From Heterobasidion occidentale (Eukaryota; Basidiomycota; Agaricomycetes; Russulales; Bondarzewiaceae): a DNA stretch of 64,000 nt. Positions 35,708 through 47,468 of the stretch are shown here, in pieces. The first letter of the stretch is position 1. Each line of letters opens with the position of its first letter. The translations under genes and the position numbers were made by a program. The stretch is from contig JBCAQO010000002.1 in NCBI GenBank assembly GCA_039111635.1, positions 2,852,001 through 2,916,000 on the forward strand. Reading direction: 5' to 3'. A model generated the notes under the pieces. It saw nothing but the letters and a program-made list of their open reading frames with translations, ran no database searches and had not been told where the DNA came from.

Positions 35708-35948
35708 TCAAACATACTTCAGGTCCAGCCATTGATTGTCTCTTGCCCCGTTCTTGGCGACTGCAAACTGGCTCTCAAAAAATGAAGGGGCCATCCTACC
35801 TTTCATAAGTTCCGCTGTCCTCTCGAGCGGGAGGAGGGGTGGGTCAGAGTCTAGGCTCTCGATCTCAGCTATTCTGACTTGCGCGTGTGCTGCTCACGAT
35901 GAATGTCATCGCTATGCTCGTCGATACGGAGGCCAATTAAAACATTTT
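35708..35948 (-). other. Orphan coding-like fragment, two possible exons
   Basis: On the minus strand a block at 35948-35898 reads NVLIGLRIDEHSDDIH. It can splice through a 47-bp intron (35897-35851, GT-AG) to a block reading SDPPLLPLERTAELMKGRMA and PSFFESQFAVAKNGARDNQW up to a stop at 35710-35708. The amino-acid mix looks coding, but I find no start and no convincing upstream exon. It could be the remnant of a decayed gene, the last exons of a gene with unusual structure, or chance. It stops only 6 bp from the convergent end of the NEPRO-like gene. Confidence 0.25.
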
Positions 35949-36591
35949 CTGATCAATACTGTTGCCGAGCACGTGTTATGTTATTATACGGCGTACGCGA
36001 GACAAGTAAGAGACATGCGCTGTACATCAGTGAACAGTATACATTCAGGGTGAGACGTCGCTATCATTAATCGGGAATGACGAACACTAGGAGTTTGTGA
36101 TCGTCTTTTCACGCCGCTGAAGTGATGAAGTACGTGGTCAAGGTTTCAACACATTGGCGTTGAACAGCATTGAATGCGGGGCAGGCTCATTCTTGAACCC
36201 AGCCACTAAATGATGCACCAATCAACGACCTCATACCAACGATCCATTATTCCTCTGACAACGACAAGGTCACACGAAGAAGATGCGGTGTCCGACCTGA
36301 TTGCATTGCATTCAGCGACTACCCAAAAAAGCACTGTGGGACAGCTCTTTCCTCGCAGGCAAGCCTAGAGTAAGTGTAGAAGAAAAATAAGAGATCACAA
36401 CAATGCAGGAAGAAAATCAAAACACAGAAGAGTCCGAAGAGTCCAAAAAGCGTGTCGAGCGGGCGGTGTATCTGAACGCTGGGAACATGTATCTACATAC
36501 GATCAAATGCCCAAAAGCTACGGCAAAGTCCATGAATGAAGCGTCCGTCATTATGGTATATCACGAGCGCGACGTAAGCAAGTCCGTCTGT
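35949..36591. other. Intergenic stretch with weak coding-like frames
   Basis: About 640 bp. One short plus-strand frame at 36210-36368 (52 codons) reads MMHQSTTSYQRSIIPLTTTR, then HEEDAVSDLIALHSATTQ, and looks less random than its surroundings, but no neighbours or family support it. No other supported feature. Confidence 0.35.
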
Positions 36592-38164
36592 TTACAGAAC
36601 AAGGGCGGCGGCGAAAACGGAGATGAGAGCGACGGCCACACGCGACACGGTGACCATGCCTGCACCGCTCTTGGTAGCATTGCTGGCAGCAGTCGCCGAC
36701 GGTGTCGAAGCCGCTGAGGAGGCGGATGCGCTGCTTGCTGCTGCTGATGAACCGGCAGCGGAGGAAGACGAGGCGGCGTTGTTGCTTGCGGCTGCGACGT
36801 CCTTAGGGAGCATGAGTGGGTTCGAGCCAACGGCGGACATGTCGATGGTGCCGTCATCCTTCAGGATCTCGGGGTTGGATGCCAAGAATGCACGAGTGTA
36901 GAGGACGTTCTCGGCCATGAGGGAGTGAGACCAATCAGGCATCTGGCTCATGTCCATAGATGCACCCCAGTTTGCAGCGCCAGAGTTGTTAGCGGTGACC
37001 ATGTTAGTGTATGCGAGCGATGCAGAGGTAGAAGAGCTGTTCGAAGCAATCAAGGGCATCATCGAACCGACGGATGAGGGACCGGAGAACGCGTTCGGAG
37101 GGTTACTGTTGAAATAGGATGAGCTCACCGCGTATGGTTCGCGATTCGACTGTGAGGACTTACATGATACCGAACATACCCTTCTGGCAATGGCCAGGGG
37201 TGCCGCAGTAGTAGAAAGTGGGGCTCGTGTCGTTAACAACCTGGGTGACTGAACAAACACAAAAAAGCGTCAACACGGATTAACCAGGTTACAAACTGGA
37301 TGACCACTTACAGACGAAGGACAAGTTGTGCTCGCCAGAGACGAAAGGAGCATCGGCGGTCTTGTTGCAAATACCGAGGATGGACGACTTGGTCACAGTG
37401 TGGTCGTTACCACCCCAAACGAACTTGATGGTGTCGCCAACGGACGCGTTGGTAGCGAAAGGCACGTAACGGAGGACACCTTGGGTCGGGGCGACCCAAA
37501 CAGTGTGAGTTGCGCCGTTACCAGAGCTGCCCTCGGAACCAGAGGTGGCGGTGGCCATCGCGACGGAGGAGGGAGCGCCGAACGAGGCAACGCATTCTGA
37601 TATTGATGTTAGAGAGTTTCTTGTATCATCAGGAATAAAAACTCACGCTGCACACAGCTGTCATAACCAGAGCCGCCCCAGTTGGAGCTGCCAGATCCGT
37701 AAGACCCGGAAGTGTACGAAGAGGCGGCGGCCGTGACAGTGCTTGACATGACGTCCGCACTGCTAGAACCGCTGTTCCCGTAGTTGCTACCGCCGTAGTT
37801 GCTGCTTCCACTTCCGTAGTTGCTGCTATCGCTGGAACCACCATAGCTGCTACCGCTGCCGTAGTTGCTGCTGCCGCTGTAGCTGCTGCCACTGCTACCG
37901 TAGTTGCTGCTACCATAGTTGCTGCTACCAGTCACCATCGACATGTCGGCAGACGCTGTAGCCGAGGCCACGGTCCTGTTTAAGAATAAGCGCAGGGTTC
38001 TATTATGGTAAGGGCGGAACTCACGCAGTCGGGACTTCCGACTCAGGAGTGCCATTGGGGGCGGATACTGCGACTTCACCGATGTTGTTATCCGGCATAG
38101 GACGGGCCGAGGCAAAGCCGGCGTAGAGAACGGCAGCGCCGAGGAGGGACGAGAGCATGACCAT
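36592..38164 (-). CDS. GPI-anchored cupredoxin (plastocyanin-like) surface protein
   Basis: This is a secreted blue-copper-fold protein of a type found on fungal cell surfaces. The start MVMLSSLLGAAVLYAGFASA is a signal peptide. A long Gly, Ser and Tyr-rich region follows (short repeats of SNYGSS and SSYGGS, about 37750-37930). The cupredoxin domain comes next: THTVWVAPTQGVLRYVPFAT, then FVWGGNDHTVTKSSILGICN, and FYYCGTPGHCQKGMFGIINP. The His of NDHTV and the Cys, His and Met of CGTPGHCQKGM are the usual copper ligands. A helical spacer (MPDWSHSLMAENVLYTRAFL) leads to a Ser/Ala-rich stalk and a C-terminal hydrophobic tail (VAVALISVFAAALVL) typical of GPI signals. Five introns. Such proteins are often induced during growth on wood or in fruiting; that is inference. 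Confidence 0.9.
37750..37930 (-). repeat. In-frame Gly-Ser-Tyr tandem repeat in the cupredoxin gene
   Basis: Short degenerate repeat units of 12-15 bp encode SNYG, SSYSG and SSNYG steps. Adjacent units are nearly identical at the DNA level (gtagttgctgctaccat and similar), so copy number is likely to vary between strains. Confidence 0.75.
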
Positions 38165-39754
38165 TGTTGTAGAAAAAAACGTTCAAAAAACAAAAAGGAC
38201 CGTCGAGGTGTGGGTGTCTTTAGACTAGCGAGTGCAGATTTCCTCCCAGAGGGGATTGCGAATTGCTTTCTCTATCAAAGAGGGTGATCTGGGGAAAGAG
38301 GATTACAAATAAGCACGGGAATGGAGCTGCAGAGACCTGAAGGAGAAATATACCTCGAGAAAACGAAAGTATGCTTAGTCGAGTCAACTCGACTAAGAAG
38401 AGAAGGTCGAAAAAGAGAGAGGGAGAGGGAGGAAGGAGGGTGGGGAGAACGAGCTTGCATTGCGAGGCTGATATACGCGGCACAGACCCATGACGGAGTC
38501 CGAAAAAAGCAGATGCGGCCCTTGGCAACGAGATCAGGATGTTGATTATCATTCTCTTCACTCCGCGCCCCTCACTTCTCCTGCATCCCATGGTAACCCT
38601 GTACTATTATTGGCTCTCCAAAATAACATCGCCTCTCCAGCAGAACCCATTGGGCACTGGCAGGCGGGTCAAAGCACCGCATACATTCTTACTCTAAGCG
38701 TAGCCTTCGTTCTTCAAAGTAGCCCGCTTGCGGCTTGACGCGGTCCGCACGACGCTTCTTCTCTCAACAGGTCGGTCGGCGTCGTCGGTCTTTGCGGTCT
38801 TTGCCATGTTACCCAATTACTTCCGACACGTTGCGACAGGTCTGCACCTCCCTCCGTATGTAATGCTAGACGCTTGCTGGCACTTCCTATTCCAAAGGCA
38901 GCCCTTGTTGTCTTCATGTGCGCTGCATGTCCCAACATACGTCTACCGTGCCGTGATTGCTCTAATCCTGTCGTCCAATCCTAAACCTCTGTCGAGCTGT
39001 CCTGTACATTTGCTCGTGAAATGCTTGACCTATCGCATCGCTTACCAAGTACGCGCCGACAAATGAGCTGCATCGGAGATTCAGACCCCGACGCACCCCG
39101 CGGTGGGCTCTCATTGGATTCCATTGCCCCGGCATGGGAAACCTGACGAGCACACGATTTCCCTATGTGGACCAGAAGCTGCCTCAGCGAGAAGACACCG
39201 CTCGAGCTCTATCCGCGTGCTATTTTTGCTGTTTTATCCAAATGCTCTTCCCTGTACAGCGTTATTCTTAATTCAAGCAAACGACTTTCCTGGACGACCC
39301 TATGACTGATGCTGTCGAGGACCTCCGCATCTCATCTTCCAATGTCGCTTCAAGCGTGGAAGATCGCCCTGATCGATCTTGATGTGCCTTCCTTCCAATG
39401 CCGAGGCGTGCCGTTCCGAAGTCCAATACCATGCACTTACCATGCTTGCCTTTTTTCAGCCACACCGTGGGCAACACTCCATCTCCGACAAACCCATGGT
39501 CACCGTCCACGAACAGTCTGCACCGAACGATCACCCTCTGCAGGGACGCATAAGCCCGAGATGATCAATGTTCGGACATCAATTTGTAGCACTCTACACG
39601 CGTAAAAAGATGTACCAATACAGCCTATAGCCTGGAGGAGTAGGGAAAAGAAGTCGTGAGGTTACATCCTACATTGGCGGCAAGACACGATACATCGACA
39701 CTTATAGGAAGGCCCGTGAAATGTCAAAACGTGAATATATATGCGAACGCCCAT
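38165..39754. other. Long intergenic region upstream of the cupredoxin gene
   Basis: About 1.6 kb with no supported gene, the longest gene-free stretch of the window. Near the cupredoxin start it carries a purine-rich run on the plus strand (38400-38450, agagagggagagggaggaagg-like), that is a pyrimidine tract in the sense of the gene, as is common at strong fungal start sites. The rest holds only short frames without family features. The length suggests a regulated promoter. Confidence 0.5.
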
Positions 39755-41136
39755 TCAAAATCTCTGTGCTCCGCGTCCTGGTCTAGCAGGTAGTCCCATC
39801 CTAGGCGGTGGTCGCCTTGCGTTCGTCGCCTGACTGCGCTCATCGGTATCACGTCCACGCTCCATGTGGGTGAAACCATCACGACTGTCCCTTCCACTAT
39901 ACATGGTCGGATCAGCATCGTCGCCACGGCTGGCAGTGGCCGATGTGTTCCTCTGTGCAGCGATTCGCTTTGCATCTCTGAGGGCCTTGAGACGATCACC
40001 AGCTCTAGAGGTGCTAGAACCGCTTTCATTCACAGCATCGGGATACCTAGATGGGGGCCCCCTCGTATCTGATCTTGCGGAAGGATTCGAGGATGCCGCA
40101 ACTGAGTCATATATATCCCTGAGGCCGCGACTTCGCTGTGCTAGGGGAGGGGCCTCGGCCTGGTTATACTCATCACCTCTATCAGATCGACGTGTGGTGC
40201 TTGGTCGCCCTCCGGCCGCGCGTCGCTCGTGGTCGTCGAACAACCATGCTGGAAGATCAGACGGATCCTTAGCTTTCTCCAAATGATAAGCCTTCATTGC
40301 ACGGGTAAGACGCGATTCTTGTCCAAGGGGTGTTTCTGGTGGCATCATAAGAACAACATCCTATCTGTGGGGGAAAAAGCGAGGACGTACGTTCACCGGT
40401 GTGCACCTGAATGTTGTTGGTCCAGGCCTGGCTGACCGTCACCGTCAGGTTACTTGCCGCACCAGCGACACGCCCCCATAGTGAGGCTCCATGCCCTGCA
40501 GCGGGGTCAGCCATGTCGGAGCTGTTGCCTAGCGCAATCGAAGGGAATGAGTTCTGCGATCGAGTGGCATTGTGACACCACAAACGCACCATCCTGTAAA
40601 GACATGGGACGCTCCTCTTGCGCAGCGCCCCTCTCTCTCAACCAGCCTCCCCTGCCTCTCTTCGGCGGCTCCGGTTCGTCTTCTACGCTCGTTACAGAAG
40701 ATGTCTCCCCGGACCTGTTCTTCATTCTGTCCAAAAAAGAAGAACCAGACGAGGTTTCAGACACAGGAGAGCTCGCTTGAGACGACGAGTCCTGAGAACG
40801 GCGTCCGTACGCGTTGTCGGTCCGCCCGTACCTAGACGGCGTGCGCGGGTCTCGATTCATCTCCCGCACGCTGCCCTCGTAGGTAGGGAGCGGCGGCGGG
40901 CGGGTGGCAGGACGCTCAGAGTAGGTGGAAAGGTGACTGCGGGACGGAAGGTTCGCGAGTGAACGCTGAGGTCGGATCTGCCGAGGGTAGGATGTGGGTG
41001 GCTGCACAGGTCCGCTAGAGTACACGCTGGCATTGGTATTCGAGTCTTTGTGAACGTCGCGCCCGACTGAGCGTGCACGAGGGCCAGAAGGAAGGCCGCC
41101 AACATTACGCGGACGACTGGGACGAACTGAGCTCAT
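39755..41136 (-). CDS. Mso1-like Sec1-binding exocytosis protein
   Basis: The protein is mostly disordered and basic (MSSVRPSRPRNVGGLPSGPR at the start). A short folded motif is formed across two introns: ASLWGRVAGAASNLTVTVSQ, AWTNNIQVHTGEETPLGQES, RLTRAMKAYHLEKAKDPSDL and PAWLFDDHERR. This pattern of an amphipathic helix, a charged helix and a final PxWLF element resembles the Sec1-binding region of yeast Mso1, which helps Sec1 and SNAREs in vesicle fusion. The C-terminal half contains a helix DRLKALRDAKRIAAQR and an Arg/Gly/Pro-rich tail ending PARPGRGAQRF. Three exons, about 430 residues. A TATATAC element lies about 57 bp upstream of the start. The family call rests on one motif and is moderate. 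Confidence 0.62.
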
Positions 41137-42068
41137 CAGTCGATGCCGGTTGATCTCTATGATTTCCTAGAACCCGCTAGAATGATAAATGGTATATACA
41201 CGCCTAGAGAGAGGTGAAAGTGAACAGGCCAGCTGTGGAGAAGGGAAGAGAGAAAGAGAGCCTCAGATATCGAGGTTTATGGCGGTGATGGGACTCAGGA
41301 TCGTGTACGCGACTGCTGTCGGTTTCGACTGGTTGTCGAATTACTGTCACCATGTGCCGGCCCGGTCCTGGATACCGCCGGTTCCGAATTGGCATCCTCT
41401 TGTTGGACGTGGTCGAGATTCGACACCTGCTCGCAGATTGGCTGCAACAGTCCACCTTGCGTGGCGTGCATCGTCCTCCATCTGCCAAATCGAACGTGGA
41501 AGACCTTCGAAGTCTCTTGAAAATCCTCCATCCAACTTCCATCCATCGCACCATCAATCTTTCTTCCCAAGCCGGTCTTACGCCCATAATGATCGGATCA
41601 CTCGCCGTCTTGGAGCACCATTGAGTACTTGAGTGATGAAACATATAGTGCTTTTTTGATCTTGATGGAGCGCAAAGTAAATAGTGAGCTCACGCCAGCA
41701 TTGCTGTACTGATCCTTAATTTCCAAGCTGCCAACTGGTCTAACATGTCGCAACGGATGGCGGCCCATCAGCAGTCAATGTGGGGGACCGAGATTGGGCC
41801 GATGGCTTTCAATCCAGACATCTCAGTTCGCAAACCTCGTTTAAACTTGTCCTGAGTACTGTATTGCAATACAGAACGATGTCGATACTCGGGCTGAGCG
41901 CTGATCGATGATCTAAGAGATAAGATAAAAACTCCATCGATCAACGATGTCGCCATTATGAGAGCGAATGACGACCTGAGCCCACACTCGAAAGGAAAAA
42001 TCAAGACCGTGCACCAGCGTTTGTCAGACACTCAACTTCCTGTATAGCTTTCACAGCCTCTGCCCAAT
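41137..42068. other. Intergenic region with divergent promoters
   Basis: About 930 bp between the divergent Mso1-like and sulfide:quinone oxidoreductase genes. Open frames on both strands between 41200 and 41640 overlap each other and show no family features. Nothing further is supported. Confidence 0.5.
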
Positions 42069-43893
42069 ATGTTTGCAACACGGAGATCGGCATCCAAACT
42101 GACGTCGCGCTTATTGGGCGCCCGGTGGGCGAGCACGGCTGAGACGAAGGACAAGTACAAGGTGGTTGTTCTCGGCGGAGGTTTGTGATCTCTAGACGGA
42201 ATTAGGACGTCCGCACTAAGAACATGCTTTGAAATACAGGTGTCGCGGGTTTGAGCGCTGCCTTGCAATTGTACAACCGCTTCGAGCAGGCCGGAAAGTC
42301 TCTGAAAGAAGGAGACATCGCGATCGTGGACGCTGCGGAGTTCCACCACTACCAGGTGCGTCTTCGCTGCCTACTCCGGCCCCACAGGCATTCTAAGCAT
42401 TCTTGTTGATCCCGCTTTGAAGCCCGGATGGTGAGCGGAATGATGGGGCACTCCTATATGCATAGAATGGAAGGCTAATTCGACTCTCAGGACGCTTGTT
42501 GGCTCAGGCTTGAAGCAAAAATCGACCCTCCGCCGCCCCCTTGCGGACCTCATCCCCTCCCACATCAACCACGTATCGGAGAATGTGCAATCTTTCGACC
42601 CTTCGGGCAACTCGATCACCACAACCTCAGGCAGGAAGCTTTCGTACGACGCGTTGGTGGTCGCGACCGGTCTTCAAATAAACTTCGACCAGATCGAGGG
42701 GCTTCCGAAGGCTCTAGCTGATCCATCCTCCGGTGTCTCAACCATCTATTCCTACAACACCTGCGACAAGACCTGGCGAGATATCGATGCGCTCAGGTCT
42801 GGACGGGCTCTATTTACGCAACCCGCGGGCGTCATCAAATGCGCCGGAGGTGAGCGTTTGCGATGCTTCTCTTCAGTGCAGCCCCTGTGTTGGAAGCTCA
42901 GAATGCTGACCCACTGCTACCGGGACAGCTCCTCAGAAGATCATGTGGATGGCATGGGACAGATACCGCAGGTCTGGCCGTGGCGACCAGATCAAGGTGG
43001 ACTTCAGGACAGGAATGCCGACGATGTTCAGCGTGCCGAAGTACTCGAAGGCCCTTGACGCTATGCGCGTGGAACGCGGGGTCGGTGCGAAATTCCAGCA
43101 CAACCTGGTGTCGGTCGACTCGGCGAACCGCAGAGCGACATTCAAGAATTTGGCGGATAATTCGACTGTCACGGAGGACTACACGCTACTCCATGTGACA
43201 CCCCCCATGGGCCCTCTCAATGTGTTCAAGGGAACACCGCTTGTGGACGCTGCCGGATGGATCGACGTGGACAAAAGCACGCTCCAACACGTGAAGCCCG
43301 AGTTCGCCAATGTGTTCGCCATGGGCGACGCCTCTTCGCTGCCCACGAGCAAGACCGCCGCCGCAATCACGGCGCAGGCGCCAGTGCTAGTGGAAAACCT
43401 GTTCCATCAGCTCGACACCGGAAAAGTCGGACCTGCCAGATACGACGGGTACACGAGTTGCCCTGTGAGTGCATTCTATCAATAGAGTTGAGAGGATCGA
43501 GCACTGATGTGAGAGCGTGCAGCTACTGACCGGCTATGGCGAGCTTATGCTTGCCGAGTTCAAGTATGGCTTGGAGCCGGCGGAGTCGTTTGCCCAATAC
43601 CTGGGCGATCAGGCTACTCCGAGAAGGTGAGCATCTATGGTAACTCAAAGCGTCCATACGCTGATCTGCATCCCGACAGGCTGTTCTATCATCTCAAGAA
43701 GGTAAGATTCTGTTTCTCAGTCATCAGTTCACTCTTAAAGCTAGATTGTCGACAGGATTTATTGCCCTTCGCATGGCTCAACTTTGGGGTGCGTGTCAAA
43801 ATAACGCCAATGATATTCTGTCTCATCTATCCTTTGCAGGTCAAGGGACAGTGGTTTGGACCGTCAGGGTTCGTTCGTCCCAAGTATTCTTAG
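42069..43893 (+). CDS. Mitochondrial sulfide:quinone oxidoreductase
   Basis: This flavoprotein oxidises sulfide and passes electrons to ubiquinone, as in S. pombe Hmt2 and human SQOR. MFATRRSASKLTSRLLGARW is a mitochondrial targeting leader. The FAD-binding loop VVVLGGGVAGLSAALQLY is joined across intron 42181-42239. FHHYQ, PGW and TLVGSGLKQKS are joined through an 8-nt microexon (42423-42430). Both redox-active Cys are present, in VIKCAGAPQKIMWMAWDRYR (across 42850-42928) and YTSCPLLTGYGELMLAEF. VFAMGDASSLPTSKTAAAIT is the second FAD motif. The end is WFGPSGFVRPKYS. At least seven introns. Length and motifs fit a full-length, active enzyme that detoxifies or uses sulfide. Confidence 0.95.
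42423..42430 (+). other. 8-nt microexon of the sulfide:quinone oxidoreductase gene
   Basis: The bases CCCGGATG lie between an AAG acceptor (ends 42422) and a GTGAGC donor (starts 42431). Joined to the exon ending at 42355 and the one starting at 42491 they give HHYQPGWTLVGSG, the conserved sequence of the family. Skipping the microexon would break the frame. Confidence 0.88.
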
Positions 43894-44183
43894 ATCTGGG
43901 CCGGTTTCGTCGGCTGGTACGGGACATGAGATGTAACCATATTATACCGGAATGTTCGGACCATGATGTATATGTAGTCGATACATTCTTTGCATTTGGA
44001 CCTCCACGCATATGCCGATGCGACGTTAGCAGCTCGAGGCTGAGGACGACGCGACGCGTCGTGGTCACGTGGGACGTGCCTGTGACGCGAAGGAGCGTGT
44101 GACTGTTGATGCACAATCAACAAGCGCGACGGACACGCGCGCGTTGTGGACCCACGTTTTACGCTCACACCCACGTCTGCACC
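43894..44183. promoter_or_regulatory. Promoter region of the Src1/Man1 gene
   Basis: A 290-bp interval downstream of the oxidoreductase stop. It contains a CACGTG E-box at 44066-44071 within GGTCACGTGGGACGTG, about 115 bp before the Src1/Man1 start. Nothing else is recognisable. Confidence 0.4.
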
Positions 44184-47120
44184 ATGTCGCGCTCGATGAC
44201 CGCCGCGCAGGTCATCGCCCTTGGCGAATACCTAGACGCGGATTTTGATCCTTCAACGCTCACCGTCACGCAATTGCTGGGTGTCTTTGGATTTCACAAC
44301 ATCAAGTACCCAACGCCCTACACGAAGCCGAAGCTCATCCAGCTGTTCAACGACGAAATCAAGCCCAGGACCGGAAAACTCAAGAAGGAGAGGCTGAAGA
44401 GGGAGAACAGCACCGCTAGCGATGACGGTATCAAGGACGGTGTCACCGGAAAGCCGATAGGAGATGAGAAGAAGGTGCGTCTGCGTCGTGTTGGCTGCGC
44501 AAGGCAGGGCGGTTGAGATTCGCTATAAAGTCTCTTCGGAGGTCGTCTAGGCGAAGCTCTCGGGCACCGTCTCAAGAGGCAGAATCGACATTGACAGTAC
44601 CGGAGCCGGTAAGTTTCTTCATGGCGTTGGTGGCACTGAACTCGCACCTACTTTATCAATCATGACTAGCCTAAACGTCGTCGGTCATCCGCTCAGCCCA
44701 GTCTTGGTGGATCGAAACGAACGATGTATCCATCGGAGACCGCTTTGATAGAAGAAAGTGAACCTGAAGAGGAGGTAGCAGTGCGCAAAGTCAGCAGAGG
44801 CAAGAAGACCGTAAGCCTGTAACCCTTTGCAATTTCTCGTTTCATCGTTGATATAAGATTCCACTCAGACCGAAGACGCTGGCACACGAGCCCCGCGTCT
44901 CACAGGCAGTACGTATATATTCTTCAAGACGGTGACCTCGTCGGCTTGTGCGCGTGTTTGCTAACGCCCCGTCTCTAATCAGTTCGCAGAAGATAGCGGC
45001 TGGGAAGACAACAATATATTCCAGTCCGGCGCTGAATCGTCTTCTCCCGTGCGCCCGTCGCCCGCCAAGCCCCGCGCTCGGAAGAGCACTGCGCCCAAAC
45101 TTGTCGCTCCCGGAAATCCAGCCGCAAGGCGACGTCCGCGCCGCCGGAGATGCTGCCATCCTCATCTCCCCCACGAGAATTCGAAGATGAAGCGCCAGCC
45201 ATTCACGTTTCTCCTCCCCGGGCGCCAAAGTTCGAACCGCGTTTGCCGCCGGACATCTTCCGAGGGAGCTCACCTGTGGTCGGGACACCTGCGCGGCGGA
45301 ACGTGTTCGCGCTACCCCTTCCTTCGCCGAGTCCGCTGCGGCGTCAGGAGGTGAAGGTGCAACCGCAAGAGTCGCAAGAAACGCAAGAGGAACTCCTCGA
45401 GGAGGAAGTCGCGTTCGATGACGATGGCGGCGGCGGCGAATTTAGTCCCGAAGAGGAGCTCGAAGAGCCGGAGGAGTCGAAACAGACAAATGCCATTTCC
45501 CGCATCATCGCCGAGGGCGGCACTGTCGTGCGTCGACCGGAGTCGAGTTCCGGAGGGTTCCCCGTCTTCCGTCTGCTGTTCCTCCTGTTCGCCGTTTTGC
45601 CCAGCGCTTGGTTCGGCTTGCTTCCGTACAAAGCGGACTCGGCGTCCATCGGGTACTGCGATGCGGGTAAGACCACCAACGACGCCCTAGAGGGTTTCCG
45701 CGCCAAACGCGCCGCCATCGAGGCGTGCAATCGAGAAAATAGGACCACGTTGTATGTTGTACCCGCGGCTGCCGCTTCCGGTGTGCCAGATGAGACCAGA
45801 GAGCAAGAGCGGGACGAGCCCGAGTGCCCTTACCCGCCGTTGATGCCCGCGCCTGACAGTTGCACCCCTTGCCCGGAGCATGCGACGTGCACGGCGCACA
45901 GCTTTGAATGCAACAGTGGTTACATCGTCCGCCTTCACCCCTTGCTTTCCCTTCTCCCTATCCCCGTTACCAACTCGACCCCGGTGAGTCAAGATAAGAT
46001 ATCCGCTCCGGTCAAGGCCATCCTCGATGCCGTCTCGGTTGGCTTGGATGGCATGCCGGGAATGGGTTCCGTTGCGCTGCCACCTCGATGTGTGGTGGAC
46101 CCGCGCCGAAGGCGACATATCGGAGTGTTGGGCAAGGCGATCGAATCCGCTCTCGGGCACGAGCGAGGCCGCAGATTGTGCGCCGGTGATCCGCCTCTCG
46201 TCAAGGAGGAAGACGGTGGCGAGGCAAAACGATGGGGGATCGAGGTCGCCAAGTTGAAGGAACGGACGAAGAGAAACATCTCGGTGCGTGCGGGGTGTCG
46301 TGTTTGACAACCATCTCCCGCTGAAACTTGCGGTGCGTTGCTTCCCAGCCGGCGAGCATGCACAGTTACGATGCGAACTTCAACGACGCGATGAAACAGC
46401 TCACCGCGTGGGGCGGCGTCTTCACTTCCAAGGACTCAGAGTGCGCTGTCTGCTGCGGTCGGTGTTGGCCGGGACGTTCGTGCTGATTCTCACGTTTTCT
46501 GACGCAGAGGGAACGAGTACATCGCGCACAGGACGCCAGATCTCGACGTCGCATGCAAAATCACCGTCAAGTCGCGCGAGCTTTGGCAGCTATGGAAGCT
46601 GCACATCGGATGTGAGTTTTTTTCTCTCTCCCTTTCACCACTACTACATTCGTTCGATGTCGTCGTCTCGCCCCGTGACGGCTTCGCTGCACTGGGTCCT
46701 GATAAATTTGACACCTCCACAGCGATCCTGCTGGCCGTCGCCGCGTACAAGTACGCGAGGCGGAGCCGCGCGCAGCGGCAGGTGGAAGACAAGCGTGTCG
46801 CGGCGCTGGTGCAGGTCGCGCTGGACATGCTGCGGAACCAGGAGATGGCGCACCACACGGACCCGATCAGCGCGCCGTACGCGTATCTGTCGTCGCTGCA
46901 GCTGCGGGACCTGGTCATGCAGGACGAGCACTCGGTCGGCGCGCGGCGGCGGCTGTGGGACCGCGTCGAGCGCGTGGTCGAGGGCAACGCGAACGTGCGG
47001 GTGAACCTGGAGGAGGTCGAGGGCGGGGACGAGCTGCGCGTGTGGCGGTGGGTGGGCGGGGCGGGGCGGAAGCGGGTGCAGTTCGAGGAACAGGGGCCCG
47101 AGGGCAGGATCGTGGCGTGA
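44184..47120 (+). CDS. Inner nuclear membrane protein of the Src1/Heh (Man1) family
   Basis: These proteins sit in the inner nuclear membrane, bind chromatin and take part in nuclear envelope integrity and pore assembly. The HEH/LEM-like domain starts MSRSMTAAQVIALGEYLDAD and includes LTVTQLLGVFGFHNIKYPTP. A disordered, basic, then acidic linker follows over several small exons, with phosphosite-rich ALPLPSPSPLRR. The first membrane helix is PVFRLLFLLFAVLPSAWFGL. The lumenal part carries the Cys-rich ECPYPPLMPAPDSCTPCPEH, ATCTAHSFECNSGYIV. A second short helix (SILLAVAAYKYARR) leads to the Man1-Src1 C-terminal domain: VALDMLRNQEMAHHTDPISA, PYAYLSSLQLRDLVM and ARRRLWDRVERVVEGNANVR. The end is EQGPEGRIVA. 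About 750 residues. Domain order supports the call well. Confidence 0.92.
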
Positions 47121-47468
47121 AGCGCTCCTGGGAGCCGCGTTGTCAGCCGTGCCTCTGGAGAGAGGTGTATGTGAGAGTATAAGGGATGGTGCTCCATGTC
47201 GACGTGCTGCGTCGGTGCGAGCGAGCTCCTCGCGTTTCGGTTCGATTCGGGGTCGTGTCGGTCGATATTTATGATGAACCGCTTCGGTGAAATGTTCTCC
47301 TTATGTTTTGATTATTGACGAGGGCGGGGGCCTGGGCCCGCACCCCATTTGCTGTGCACGTCCGCCCGTCCATTTGGACGAGACGCCTTCTATTCTATGC
47401 AGATTCTATTTCGAACCCGCCCGACTTGCTTCTAGCTTCGACGCGCTGCTGGTCGGTCGCCAGTTCCC

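Noticed and set aside
41189..41644. Overlapping open frames on both strands between the Mso1-like and oxidoreductase genes
   Set aside because: The frames overlap each other, lack family motifs and have no plausible splice partners.
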